Assembly: GCA_023268715.1 (NCBI GenBank)
Contig: JALRLV010000004.1
Location: 90,786-148,476, forward strand
From: Candidatus Thalassarchaeaceae archaeon
GTDB taxonomy: Archaea; Thermoplasmatota; Poseidoniia; Poseidoniales; Thalassarchaeaceae
Length of the DNA stretch: 57,691 nt
Direction: 5' to 3'
Shown piece by piece: positions 25,469 through 33,832 of this stretch (its first letter is position 1; every line of letters begins with the position of its first letter). A program made the translations under genes and the position numbers. Below the pieces are notes generated by a model. That model was not told where the DNA came from. It was given only the letters and a program-made list of their open reading frames with translations, and did not search any database.

Positions 25469-26122
25469 ATGTACGACTTCCACAACGTCGCTTTAACTCC
25501 TAATCAGAGTCTATTGCTGAACATAACTATCCTTTCTGTTATTGTATTCGCTGTGATCCGTAGCGAGAGAAGAATGGATGATTCAAACCCATTGGCAATG
25601 ATTGCCATTTTGGCTATTTTTGGTATTGCTGGTCGCATTCTACTAGACCCAATGCCAAATTTTCAACCGGTCACAGTCATTGTATTATTGGCAGGGATTT
25701 ACTATGGTGCTCCTAGGGCAGTTGCTCTTGCTGGAATAATTGCCCTAACTACTAACTTCGTCGTACTTGGGCACGGCCCGTGGACTTTGTTCCAGGTAGC
25801 CGGTTGGGGATTTGTTGGTACACTAGGTGCCATTTTTGCCGAACACCTTCTCAAAGAAGGCGAACTCCAATTGAACAAATTAGCAGGTTTGGCAGTGATA
25901 TCCGCATTCGCATTTGATTGGATAGTATCAGTGAGTATCCTCATCAATACAGATGTCTCAATGCTAGCACCATATCTTATCAACGGCTTACTATTCGATC
26001 TATATCACGCCGTTGGCAACCTAGTTTTCGTCGCTTGGCTCGCCAACCCCTTGGGTGAGATTATGCTCCGTCACAGGGTAGAACCTAGTAGCCAAGCGGT
26101 GAGTAAAGTTGCCACCAACTGA
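25469..26122 (+). CDS. ECF-transporter S-component-like membrane protein
   Basis: A 217-aa protein with about six hydrophobic helices. The segment GRILLDPMPNFQPVTVIVLLAGIYYGAPRA continuing to GHGPWTLFQVAGWGFVGTLGA matches the layout of energy-coupling-factor S components (the PN-x-QP pair and the GxGPWTxxQ motif). S components bind a vitamin and use a shared ATPase module, which is not in the window. Its partner is probably the DUF4430-like protein 60 bases upstream. The last 14 bases overlap pth2. The substrate is unknown; cobalamin is a guess from the pairing. Confidence 0.7.
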   Translation: MYDFHNVALTPNQSLLLNITILSVIVFAVIRSERRMDDSNPLAMIAILAIFGIAGRILLDPMPNFQPVTVIVLLAGIYYGAPRAVALAGIIALTTNFVVLGHGPWTLFQVAGWGFVGTLGAIFAEHLLKEGELQLNKLAGLAVISAFAFDWIVSVSILINTDVSMLAPYLINGLLFDLYHAVGNLVFVAWLANPLGEIMLRHRVEPSSQAVSKVATN

Positions 26123-26477
26123 TGAAATCACAATGGTCATAGTGACCCGAGCAGACCTCAAGCTATCCAAGGGAAAGTTGGCAGCGCAATGTGGTCACGC
26201 CGTGATGGAGTGTGCCCTCCGAGCGAAGAAAGAATCACCACGGTCACTTGATCGATACCGAAGAGAGGGAGCAAGAAAGATAGTCTGCAAAGTTCCCGAT
26301 GAGGAATCACTACGAAAGATACTGGGCCACGCAAAGAAAGCAGGGTTAGTCTGCTATCTAGTCAAAGATGCAGGACATACTGAGATACCTCCAGGCACCG
26401 TTACTGTAGTTGGCATAGGACCAGGGCCTAGGTCTGAGATAGACAAGATAACTGGAGACCTACAATTGGTCGGTTGA
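26109..26477 (+). CDS. pth2: Peptidyl-tRNA hydrolase, archaeal/eukaryotic type
   Basis: A 122-aa Pth2, which frees tRNA from prematurely released peptidyl-tRNA. Seen: MVIVTRADLKLSKGKLAAQCGHAV, the K-x3-KVPDEESL segment, GLVCYLVKDAGHTEIPPGTVTV and GIGP, all hallmarks. The TTG at 26109 is one possible start and overlaps the S-component gene; the ATG at 26133 would give a protein of 114 residues, closer to family length, and may be the real one. Confidence 0.95.
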   Translation: MPPTDEITMVIVTRADLKLSKGKLAAQCGHAVMECALRAKKESPRSLDRYRREGARKIVCKVPDEESLRKILGHAKKAGLVCYLVKDAGHTEIPPGTVTVVGIGPGPRSEIDKITGDLQLVG

Positions 26478-26542
26478 ATATCCGAAACGAAAAGAAGCCC
26501 CACAGAGCGAGTGCCCTTTGGGGAGGGGGTTTGAGAATAATC

Positions 26543-26577
26543 GGCGAGGCTGGGAGACCGAAGTCCCCCGGCCCGCC
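26543..26577. other. Long GC-rich stem-loop between convergent genes
   Basis: Inside the 135-base gap between pth2 and the aquaporin-like gene, GGCG-A-GGCTGGGAGAC (26543-26559) can pair with GTCCCCCGGCCCGCC (26563-26577) around CGA(A), with one bulged A, one A-C mismatch and one G-U pair. The upstream part of the gap (26497-26530) is also G- and C-rich (CCCCA/TGGGG arms). It may be a terminator or a small structured RNA. It is not a tRNA. Confidence 0.45.
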
Positions 26578-26612
26578 TTACGTAATTCGGAATACTAGAT
26601 TATTTTACTAAC

Positions 26613-27200
26613 CTAGTTTACCATTTCGTCGACCTTTACGCCGACCAATGCGCCGATACCTACGAGTAGGCCATCAACGATCCATGCAGGGGCAACATCT
26701 GCCATCCCTTCTCCACTACTTACGAGTGAAGCTGCCATTTCATGGCCTCCGGTTAGCATCATTGCTCCTCCGAGTACCATTAGACCGAAGGCTGACATCC
26801 AAACAGAGTCCCCGCGGGTGTGCATTTGCCACCATACTGCGCCTGCAGCAATTGTGGTCAGAGCGCCCCACATTTCTGGTGTCTCAAACGCAGCTGCGGC
26901 CCAGCCGGTTTCGATAGCACCAGCTTCTGTTAGAAGCAGTATTGCAAGAGTTGCTCCAACTATTTGTGCAATCAATCGCATACCATTTGCCATCCAATTT
27001 CCTTCTGTGTCACTCATGTCACCAGTCATCATATGGGACCAAGTAACTACCGGTAGTACGTGAGCTCCTGCAAAGGTCGTCCAGACCACTGCAAGTGCCA
27101 CAGCACCCTCTATCGTGCCAATGCCCATTCCGAAGACGAGCCATGACATTACGAAGGCTCCACCAGCCTCAGCTTTCATTGCGTTCATATCTATGTCCAT
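26613..27200 (-). CDS. Divergent aquaporin/MIP-like membrane protein
   Basis: A 195-aa protein with about six hydrophobic helices. Its layout follows the major intrinsic protein family: an early EAGGAFVMSWLVFG (like the E-x-x-G-T-F of helix 1), a GAHVLPVVTW segment where aquaporins have GxHxNPAVT, a second half beginning GALTTIAAG, and TGGHEMAASL where the second NPA loop would be, then a final helix. Neither NPA motif is intact and the protein is shorter than the usual ~230-250. It could be a very derived channel or an unrelated small membrane protein. Divergent from the cysteine dioxygenase gene. Confidence 0.45.
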   Translation of the reverse strand: MDIDMNAMKAEAGGAFVMSWLVFGMGIGTIEGAVALAVVWTTFAGAHVLPVVTWSHMMTGDMSDTEGNWMANGMRLIAQIVGATLAILLLTEAGAIETGWAAAAFETPEMWGALTTIAAGAVWWQMHTRGDSVWMSAFGLMVLGGAMMLTGGHEMAASLVSSGEGMADVAPAWIVDGLLVGIGALVGVKVDEMVN

Positions 27201-27247
27201 TTTTTTTCATTCCTGCCCCTAGGGGCGATATCGCGGTATTCGGCGAC

Positions 27248-27255
27248 TATATAAT
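27248..27255 (+). promoter_or_regulatory. TATA-like element upstream of the cysteine dioxygenase gene
   Basis: TATATAAT in a 140-base divergent spacer. It is 93 bases before the ATG at 27341. An archaeal start site would be expected ~25 bases after the box, giving a leader of about 60 bases. A second AT-rich block (GATATAAA, ~27263-27270), read on the other strand, could serve the aquaporin-like gene. Confidence 0.45.
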
Positions 27256-27340
27256 ACGAACCGATATAAACCGGAAAAAATATTTGGTTTTACTACATTT
27301 TTCCGAATGCCGGTGTGGCTGAATACACCTGATAACACAT

Positions 27341-27961
27341 ATGATATCGAGTGTGCCTGAAAACCAGTCGGTGCTACGCACCGATTCGGCAATCGTCAAT
27401 AATCCGAACCATCCCTCACCACCTATGGTGGTGCAGGTGGACCTCGACAATGAGGTACGAGATAACCTGCTTTCCGAATGTTCAGGCCTTTCAGGCTTGG
27501 TCGATTGGTTGGATACTATAGATCGCCGTCCTGGACTATCAGAACTTGACGTTCAGCTCAAGAATATGGAAGTCAACCTCGATGCACTTCGAGAATGCAT
27601 TGGTTATACTGACAACGGGTATCAGCGAAATGTAATCAAGAGAACTGAGTTCTATGAACTCGTCGCTATATGCTGGACTCCCGGTCAAGATACTCCAATC
27701 CACGACCACATAGGCTCGGATTGTGCATTCCTAATCGCCGACGGCGTCTCTACGGAGACGATTTACCAATTGAATGACGAAGGTCTTGCGTACCCTGTCG
27801 AAGTCCGTACCTACCAACCAGGAGAGGTTTGCGCAGCTGAAGAACCTGATATTCACCGTGTTTCTAATGACTCGGATTCAGAACTCATAAATGTCCACGT
27901 CTACACTCCCCCCTTGCACGCTTACAGCCTATACGAACCAGCTCCCGAACCGACCGCGTAG
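27341..27961 (+). CDS. Cysteine dioxygenase-like cupin
   Basis: A 206-aa homologue of thiol dioxygenases, which oxidise cysteine to cysteine sulfinate using iron and O2. Seen: ICWTPGQDTPIHDH with iron ligands His121 and His123, the third ligand His172 (DIHRVSN), and NVHVYTPPL with Tyr188. Cys128, five residues after His123, sits where animal CDO has Cys93, the partner of the Cys-Tyr crosslink; bacterial CDOs usually have Gly there. The ATG at 27341 or 27425 could be the start; the first ~28 residues are polar and not conserved in appearance. Convergent with the aminotransferase. Confidence 0.85.
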   Translation: MISSVPENQSVLRTDSAIVNNPNHPSPPMVVQVDLDNEVRDNLLSECSGLSGLVDWLDTIDRRPGLSELDVQLKNMEVNLDALRECIGYTDNGYQRNVIKRTEFYELVAICWTPGQDTPIHDHIGSDCAFLIADGVSTETIYQLNDEGLAYPVEVRTYQPGEVCAAEEPDIHRVSNDSDSELINVHVYTPPLHAYSLYEPAPEPTA

Positions 27962-27967
27962 CGGTCG
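27951..27967 (+). terminator. Hairpin overlapping the cysteine dioxygenase stop
   Basis: CGACCGC (27951-27957) pairs with GCGGTCG (27961-27967) around GTA. The TAG stop (27959-27961) lies across the loop and the right arm. Probable end signal or mRNA 3' protecting stem; there is no T-run after it. Confidence 0.5.
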
Positions 27968-27985
27968 AATTAGGTCAGAGAGATT

Positions 27986-29305
27986 CTACTCGACTCCAGC
28001 GTCTCGCTTGTATTCTTCATACACTTGTCGGAACAGTTTGATATCTGATTCGAAGGTCTCTGGCAACAGGGGACCGAATGAGAATCTGAAGAATCTAGTA
28101 TACGGCGTTTGGTAACTCGGGTCTTTTGAATGAGGTCTTGCCATATCGCAATCCTTAGCACAGAGAATTGCTGCTCCGTGTTTGAATAAGCGTTTGTTCA
28201 ATTCCTCACTGTTCATTCCTTCAGGCAACTCAAGCCAATGGTAGAATCCTCCATTACCGGTGTAAACACCAAGGCCCATTTCTTCGAATGCCTTGCCGTA
28301 CCTTTCGCGTTGCCAATTGTAATGTCGCTCAACCGCGGCTCTTGCTTTCTTTACTCGGCTTGGTTCTAGTAACTTCACCGCATAGTGTTGTGAAGGATGG
28401 CTTACGCCACCCATTCCAAAACTCGAGTAATTTGCCATAGTCTCAATATTTGTCTTGCTGGCGATAATCCAACCGATTCTGATTCCTGGTGATTGCAATC
28501 CTTTGGTGCAGGCGCCAGCAAGGAAGACGTTGCTATTATCGAGATCTTGTACAAACTCAATTCCACTAACAGATGGTGTGTGGAACATTTCGTAGGCTTC
28601 ATCGAGAAGAATTCCGTTGCCAGGTTTTTCTGCCATTTCGATGAGTTCTCGCAACTCTTCTCCAGAACGAGTTTGTCCTGATGGATTCTGAGGATTGGAA
28701 ATTACTGGTAATAATCCCGTTCCCTCACTAACTCCTTCTCGATCAAAATATTCTGAATTACTCGGATGGAAATTATTCTCTTTGGTGAAAGGAACAATAT
28801 CGTATTCAGTATTTGTTTGTGTTAGAATGTCAAGATATGCTGGCCATTCTATGTTACCAATTCTAACCTTGATGTGTTCTTTTAGGAAGGCCATCACCGT
28901 GTAGATTCCGGGCCTTCCTCCGGCGAAGACCATGACGTTCTCAGGAGTAATAGATGAACCATATCGTGAGTTGTAATAATCAACTATTGCTTTTCGCAAT
29001 TCTGGATGTCCCCAAGCTTTGGGATAGAATCGATCTTCCCATGTCACTTCTACACTGTCAGGAAGTGCGGGCCCACCGAATTTTTCCAACGCCGTAGTAA
29101 GCGGAAAACCTTGCGACCAAGGATGAGTTCCTTCCGTGCCCATGAAACTACCAAAGGTGTCTCTGAAGGCATAGAGGGTTTCGTAAATTCCCATTGGTGG
29201 ACAGTTGTCTGAAAGGAAAGATTCAACCTGGAAATCATTAGTATGTTCTGAACTCTTCACTATGTCGGTTACCCCCGCAACGGACCTCCGTGAGGCTATG
29301 CACAA
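27986..29305 (-). CDS. Class I/II PLP-dependent aminotransferase
   Basis: A 439-aa fold-type I aminotransferase. Seen: the N-terminal half with WGHPELRKAIVDYY, the cofactor-contacting SNPQNPSGQ (Asn-Pro-x-x-Pro-Ser-Gly), the LLDEAYEMF with the PLP Asp and Tyr, and the Schiff-base Lys in GACTKGLQSPGIRIGW. Substrate not evident. It lies tail to tail with the cysteine dioxygenase gene, so transamination of cysteine sulfinate is conceivable, but the genes are not in one operon. The first ~35 residues before GIYETL are not conserved-looking and the true start may be internal. Confidence 0.88.
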   Translation of the reverse strand: MCIASRRSVAGVTDIVKSSEHTNDFQVESFLSDNCPPMGIYETLYAFRDTFGSFMGTEGTHPWSQGFPLTTALEKFGGPALPDSVEVTWEDRFYPKAWGHPELRKAIVDYYNSRYGSSITPENVMVFAGGRPGIYTVMAFLKEHIKVRIGNIEWPAYLDILTQTNTEYDIVPFTKENNFHPSNSEYFDREGVSEGTGLLPVISNPQNPSGQTRSGEELRELIEMAEKPGNGILLDEAYEMFHTPSVSGIEFVQDLDNSNVFLAGACTKGLQSPGIRIGWIIASKTNIETMANYSSFGMGGVSHPSQHYAVKLLEPSRVKKARAAVERHYNWQRERYGKAFEEMGLGVYTGNGGFYHWLELPEGMNSEELNKRLFKHGAAILCAKDCDMARPHSKDPSYQTPYTRFFRFSFGPLLPETFESDIKLFRQVYEEYKRDAGVE

Positions 29306-29385
29306 ATGAGTTTGACCATTCTAATTTCTAATCTCCTGTGTGTGCTTGAATAAGCGTTAAGGTATCCTAGGGCTGTGGGATTATC

Positions 29386-32300
29386 ATGAAGAGGTCATTT
29401 AATCGTCAAATCAGTCTATGTATAGTGCTCACAGCATTACTTCTTGGGCTGTCTGCATCCTTTGCTATAGTCGCCGCCCCGGAAGAGAAACTTGCAGATG
29501 AGAAAGTCGTAGAAAACACACATTCCGCAAATCAAAGTTTGACAGGATTCCAAGCCGGCTCTGTATATACCGAAACAGTATTGGCATCCTCTTTCGAATA
29601 TACTTGCGTGAATATGAAAATACCTTCGTGGGTAAATCCCAGAACAAAATGTTGGGGCTCAAATGATCGTGGCTATTTGGGAACAGGTAACGGTAGTGAC
29701 CTGAGTGAACCATACTATGTTACATATGATTCCGGCAGTGGTCTTACAAAATCGATAAGTTCCTTTGGATTTCATTCATTAGCGGTACAGGCCAATGGCG
29801 AAGTAGTCTCATGGGGGGATAATTTGTATGGACAACTGGGATATGGATATGTCTTACCTTGGGGGGTAAATCAAGGTGGGCTCGCCTATTTGCCAGCTAA
29901 TAAGACGGCCCTGCATGCAGAAGCAGCAGGATCCAACAGTTGCATTATTGCTAACGACTACACGGTCTGGTGTTGGGGGAGAAATACTCCTTATGGACAA
30001 ACAGGAACTAATGATACCCAACACTCAACTCGAAACCATTTGGAGTCGGTACTCAACCCCACTCAGGTAATGATTCCTAACAATGAAAGCGTAATTGCTC
30101 TTTCAATGGGTAATGACTTTTCATGCGTGATAGTGGAAAATGGAACTGGAATGTGCTGGGGGGATAATTCCTATGGGCAACTGGGGACAGGAGGGTACAA
30201 TACGTCTGAATATTCACAAGTAAATCCCGAACCAATAACAATTATTCCAGATAATCGGAGTCTATCTGCTATTTCTTTGGGAGGAGGGCATGTTTGTGCT
30301 ATCCTTGACAATGGCAGTGTATACTGTTGGGGAGGTGGCAGAAATGGTCAGTTAGGAGATGGAACCCATTCTATAATGTCTGTAAATGGTGATTATGTCG
30401 ATCTGCCTTATGGGAGAACTGCCCTATCAATATCCTCCGGAGTAAGACACTCCTGTACAATTTTGGATGATCATAGCACTTGGTGTTGGGGAAATAATTC
30501 TGCAGGCCAAATAGGAGATGGGACATTTGTAGATTTCTCAGTTTCTGGAACCAACAACTCGTCTAATCCTAGTAGTCCAGTTGCAGTAAGTGTTCCTACT
30601 GGTGTAGAGTTCGGGGCAATATCTGCTGGCTTAGATCATACTTGCGCAGTCGCGACAAATGGCTCGGTATGGTGTTGGGGAGGTCACGAAAGAGGCCAGT
30701 TAGGATTAGGGGATGCATCCCCCGGTTTCCCAATCGATAGTGATGTGCCAGCTTGGGTGGATCTATCAGGTCAAAATTCAGGCTCAGCGGCATATGTCCC
30801 ATTGAGTGATAGAGACCCTGATAATGATGGAAATCTATCCATTTTCGATCGCACCCCTTATGGTAGTCCAATTTGCTCACCAGGGCAATATTTGATAGTC
30901 GCAGATGAGGTTTGTAACGACACCTCTCCGGGCCATTATACCCCCAATTCCAATATGACATACGAAATTCCTTGCAACCCGGGAACTTTCCAACCTTATG
31001 CTGCTCAATCATTCTGCTACGATGCATTCCCTGGATACTATGTTTCAGGAATCTCTTCAACGAATCAGGCGCTTTGTGATTTTGGAGAGTATCAAAATGC
31101 ATCAGGCCAATCATACTGCCACACTACTCCGATCGGACATTACAATGATGTAAGAGGCTCAACATCGCCAATCCCTTGTGGTCCAGGATATTTCCAATCT
31201 TTTGAGGGTCAGGCGAGTTGCTCTGCTAGTCAAGCAGGTTATTATGTATCAAGCGAAGGACAGTCCGCTCAGACTATTTGTGAGGCCGGCACTTTCCAAC
31301 CGGCTACAGGAATGACTCTTTGTTGGAGAGCTAATTTAGGATATTATGTCGCTCAGGAAGGTGCCACTGAACAGTCAGAGTGTCAACCAGGTACCTATGC
31401 TGATGTACGAGGTTTGGTTGAGTGTAAGCAAGCAGACCCGGGGTATTTCGTAGCCACCAATCTTTCCGCAACCCAATCAGCGTGTCTTCCAGGTGAATAT
31501 CAACCACTCTCAGGACAAGATAGTTGTTTGATGACCGACATTGGTCACTACAATCCAGATTCTGGTTCTCCTGATATGATTCCTTGTGAGCATGGATTTT
31601 TCCAAAATCAAATGGGAAGCACATCTTGTATTCCATCGGAACCAGGCTATCATGTTCCCAACACCGGTTCATCCAATCAAATCGAGTGTCCAGCGGGCAC
31701 CTACTCTACTGAAACCGCTACGGTTACTTGCACCGATGCATCACCGGGATACTATGTTCAAGATGTAGGGTCAACAATGCAAGTCGAATGTATCGCAGGA
31801 ACCTACACTGCGGAAGCGGGGGCCTCATCTTGCACAGATGCCAACCCTGGGTATATCGTCAGATTTGATGGCTCCTCCCAACAGGAGGAATGTCTGGCTG
31901 GTAGTTATCAACCAGCCTCTGGAAGTACAGATTGTATCGCAGCCTCACCTGGTAATTTTGTATCCGAGAATGCCGCAATAGGACAAACAGAATGCCCACC
32001 TGGTACATACCAATGGGATACAGGCCAAACGGATTGTTTGGATTCACCAGCTGGAAAATATTCTGCAGAGTCCGGCTCCTCGGCCGTCGAGAATTGTAAC
32101 TCAGGTACATACCAGCCAGACACCGGACAATCTGCGTGTCTAGAAGCCGAGGTGGGACATTTCGTTGAAGGATTTGGGGCCACTGAACAAGTACCATGTG
32201 AGGTTGGAACTTTCCAAAGACTCACAGGCCAATCAAATTGTCAGCAATCCGAACCAGGACACGTAGTATCCTTAGTTGGTTCAAGTGACCAAACTCCATG

Positions 32301-32670
32301 TTCACCTGGAACTTATCAACCACTTTTTGGAAAGGAAAATTGTAACCTTGCAAGTGCTGACCATTTCGTTGAATCTGCTGGTTCCTCCCAACAAACGCGT
32401 TGCCCTTCAGGAGAATCTCAACCGGAACAAGGACAAACTTCCTGTATTAGCGATGATGGTGGACTACCAATAATCCCAATTGCCGGAGCTGCTATAGTAA
32501 TCCTTGCAATAGGTGGGTTCTTGATGACTCAGGGTAAGAGCAAACCCGCTCCTAAAGGCAAGGGAGCAAGAAGGCCACCAGAGGGCGCAAAGAGACGCAA
32601 AAAGCGGCCTAAGGAAGCCGCTATGGAGAAGCCAAGGAACGCCGCACCAAAGAATATTGAAGAAGAGTGA
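29386..32670 (+). CDS. Large surface protein: RCC1 beta-propeller plus ~15 Cys-rich repeats and a membrane anchor
   Basis: A 1094-aa cell-surface protein. A signal peptide (~1-31) is followed by a set of RCC1/BLIP-II-type repeats (~60-465; CWGSNDRGYLGTG, VSWGDNLYGQLG, CWGGGRNGQLGDG, CWGNNSAGQIGDG, CWGGHERGQLGLG), predicted to close into a beta-propeller. Residues ~490-1010 hold about fifteen ~34-residue units with the pattern GYYV...C-x2-G-x-Y/F-Q-x5-Q/G-x3-C, like the GCC2/GCC3 (ephrin-receptor-like) repeats. Then comes one transmembrane helix (~1023-1045) and a very basic cytoplasmic tail. Likely role: adhesion or contact with other cells or particles. Fully extracellular Cys pairs are expected to be disulfides. 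Confidence 0.85.
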   Translation: MKRSFNRQISLCIVLTALLLGLSASFAIVAAPEEKLADEKVVENTHSANQSLTGFQAGSVYTETVLASSFEYTCVNMKIPSWVNPRTKCWGSNDRGYLGTGNGSDLSEPYYVTYDSGSGLTKSISSFGFHSLAVQANGEVVSWGDNLYGQLGYGYVLPWGVNQGGLAYLPANKTALHAEAAGSNSCIIANDYTVWCWGRNTPYGQTGTNDTQHSTRNHLESVLNPTQVMIPNNESVIALSMGNDFSCVIVENGTGMCWGDNSYGQLGTGGYNTSEYSQVNPEPITIIPDNRSLSAISLGGGHVCAILDNGSVYCWGGGRNGQLGDGTHSIMSVNGDYVDLPYGRTALSISSGVRHSCTILDDHSTWCWGNNSAGQIGDGTFVDFSVSGTNNSSNPSSPVAVSVPTGVEFGAISAGLDHTCAVATNGSVWCWGGHERGQLGLGDASPGFPIDSDVPAWVDLSGQNSGSAAYVPLSDRDPDNDGNLSIFDRTPYGSPICSPGQYLIVADEVCNDTSPGHYTPNSNMTYEIPCNPGTFQPYAAQSFCYDAFPGYYVSGISSTNQALCDFGEYQNASGQSYCHTTPIGHYNDVRGSTSPIPCGPGYFQSFEGQASCSASQAGYYVSSEGQSAQTICEAGTFQPATGMTLCWRANLGYYVAQEGATEQSECQPGTYADVRGLVECKQADPGYFVATNLSATQSACLPGEYQPLSGQDSCLMTDIGHYNPDSGSPDMIPCEHGFFQNQMGSTSCIPSEPGYHVPNTGSSNQIECPAGTYSTETATVTCTDASPGYYVQDVGSTMQVECIAGTYTAEAGASSCTDANPGYIVRFDGSSQQEECLAGSYQPASGSTDCIAASPGNFVSENAAIGQTECPPGTYQWDTGQTDCLDSPAGKYSAESGSSAVENCNSGTYQPDTGQSACLEAEVGHFVEGFGATEQVPCEVGTFQRLTGQSNCQQSEPGHVVSLVGSSDQTPCSPGTYQPLFGKENCNLASADHFVESAGSSQQTRCPSGESQPEQGQTSCISDDGGLPIIPIAGAAIVILAIGGFLMTQGKSKPAPKGKGARRPPEGAKRRKKRPKEAAMEKPRNAAPKNIEEE

Positions 32671-32746
32671 ATCACGAAATTAGACACTTTAGGTGTTGAA
32701 CAAGACACTCGGTTTTCTTGAAATGTGACCTCGATTCGCGATAACT

Positions 32747-33793
32747 ATGCGTGAGTATGCGTCTGATAGAGTCGACCTTAGATCCGATACAGTCACCCAG
32801 CCTACACAATCCATGCGTGAATTGATGGCTTCAGCGGAAGTTGGAGATGATGTCATGGGCGACGACCCAACCGTGAATGCACTTCAGGATAAGGTGGCTA
32901 AATTGCTTGGTAAGGAAGCAGGCCTCTTTGTTTCATCAGGAACTATGGGTAACGCGGTTGCAATACTTGCTCACACCCGTCCTGGTGATGAGATAGTCGC
33001 TTACACAAAATCCCATATTTTCCGTTATGAGGGTGGCGGTTATGCCTCGCTTGCAGGTTGCTCAATGTCACTAGTACCTGCTCCAGATGGAATAATGAAG
33101 CCAGAGGATGTTAAGGCAGCGATTCGCAAAGCAGAAGGTAGCGAATCGCATTATCCAGATTGTAGTCTGGTTTGCGTAGAGAATACATCTAACCTAGGTG
33201 GAGGTTCAGTTTATCCGCAAGAAATTCTTGATGAGATTTGTAAGATTGCTCACGACAATGGTTGCAAGGCTCACATGGACGGAGCCCGACTATTCAATGC
33301 CGTAGCAGTCTCAGGAACAGACCCCGCTAGGATGGTCAGAGATTTCGATACAGTGACAATTTGTCTATCGAAGGGCCTTGGTGCTCCTGTTGGTTCGGTT
33401 CTTGTTGGTAGCAAGGAATTCATTGATCGAGCACATAGGTTCCGAAAGATGCTGGGTGGCGGTATGCGACAAGCAGGAATCATCGCCGCAGGCGGATTGT
33501 ATGCTTTGGAGAATAATATGGGTCGACTTGCTGAAGACCACATTCGAGCAAAGAGGCTAGCAGTGGCAATTAATGAAATGCCAAATTATTCCGTAGAATT
33601 AGATGCGGTTCATTCAAACATAGTTCTTATTGCGACACCGGAAGGTACCGCTAAATCAGTTGTGTCATCGCTCTCCGAACAAGGAGTTGACATCATCGAT
33701 ATTCATGATTCACAGGTGAGAGCAGTTACTCATTTACACATCACTGATGAGGACATTGAAAGGACCATTGCTGCCTTTTCTTCGACGCAATAA
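32747..33793 (+). CDS. ltaE: Low-specificity L-threonine aldolase
   Basis: A 348-aa PLP enzyme that splits threonine or allo-threonine into glycine and acetaldehyde. Seen: VDLRSDTVTQPTQSMRE at the start, EVGDDVMGDDPTVNALQ, FVSSGTMGNAVAI (PLP phosphate), the ENTSNLGGG segment, HMDGARLFNA with the PLP-contacting Asp, and the Schiff-base Lys209 in CLSKGLGAPVGS. Length is typical. ATG at 32747. Confidence 0.95.
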   Translation: MREYASDRVDLRSDTVTQPTQSMRELMASAEVGDDVMGDDPTVNALQDKVAKLLGKEAGLFVSSGTMGNAVAILAHTRPGDEIVAYTKSHIFRYEGGGYASLAGCSMSLVPAPDGIMKPEDVKAAIRKAEGSESHYPDCSLVCVENTSNLGGGSVYPQEILDEICKIAHDNGCKAHMDGARLFNAVAVSGTDPARMVRDFDTVTICLSKGLGAPVGSVLVGSKEFIDRAHRFRKMLGGGMRQAGIIAAGGLYALENNMGRLAEDHIRAKRLAVAINEMPNYSVELDAVHSNIVLIATPEGTAKSVVSSLSEQGVDIIDIHDSQVRAVTHLHITDEDIERTIAAFSSTQ

Positions 33794-33832
33794 TAGCGAA
33801 TCATTCTTCACCAGCATTATTTCGCCGATTCT

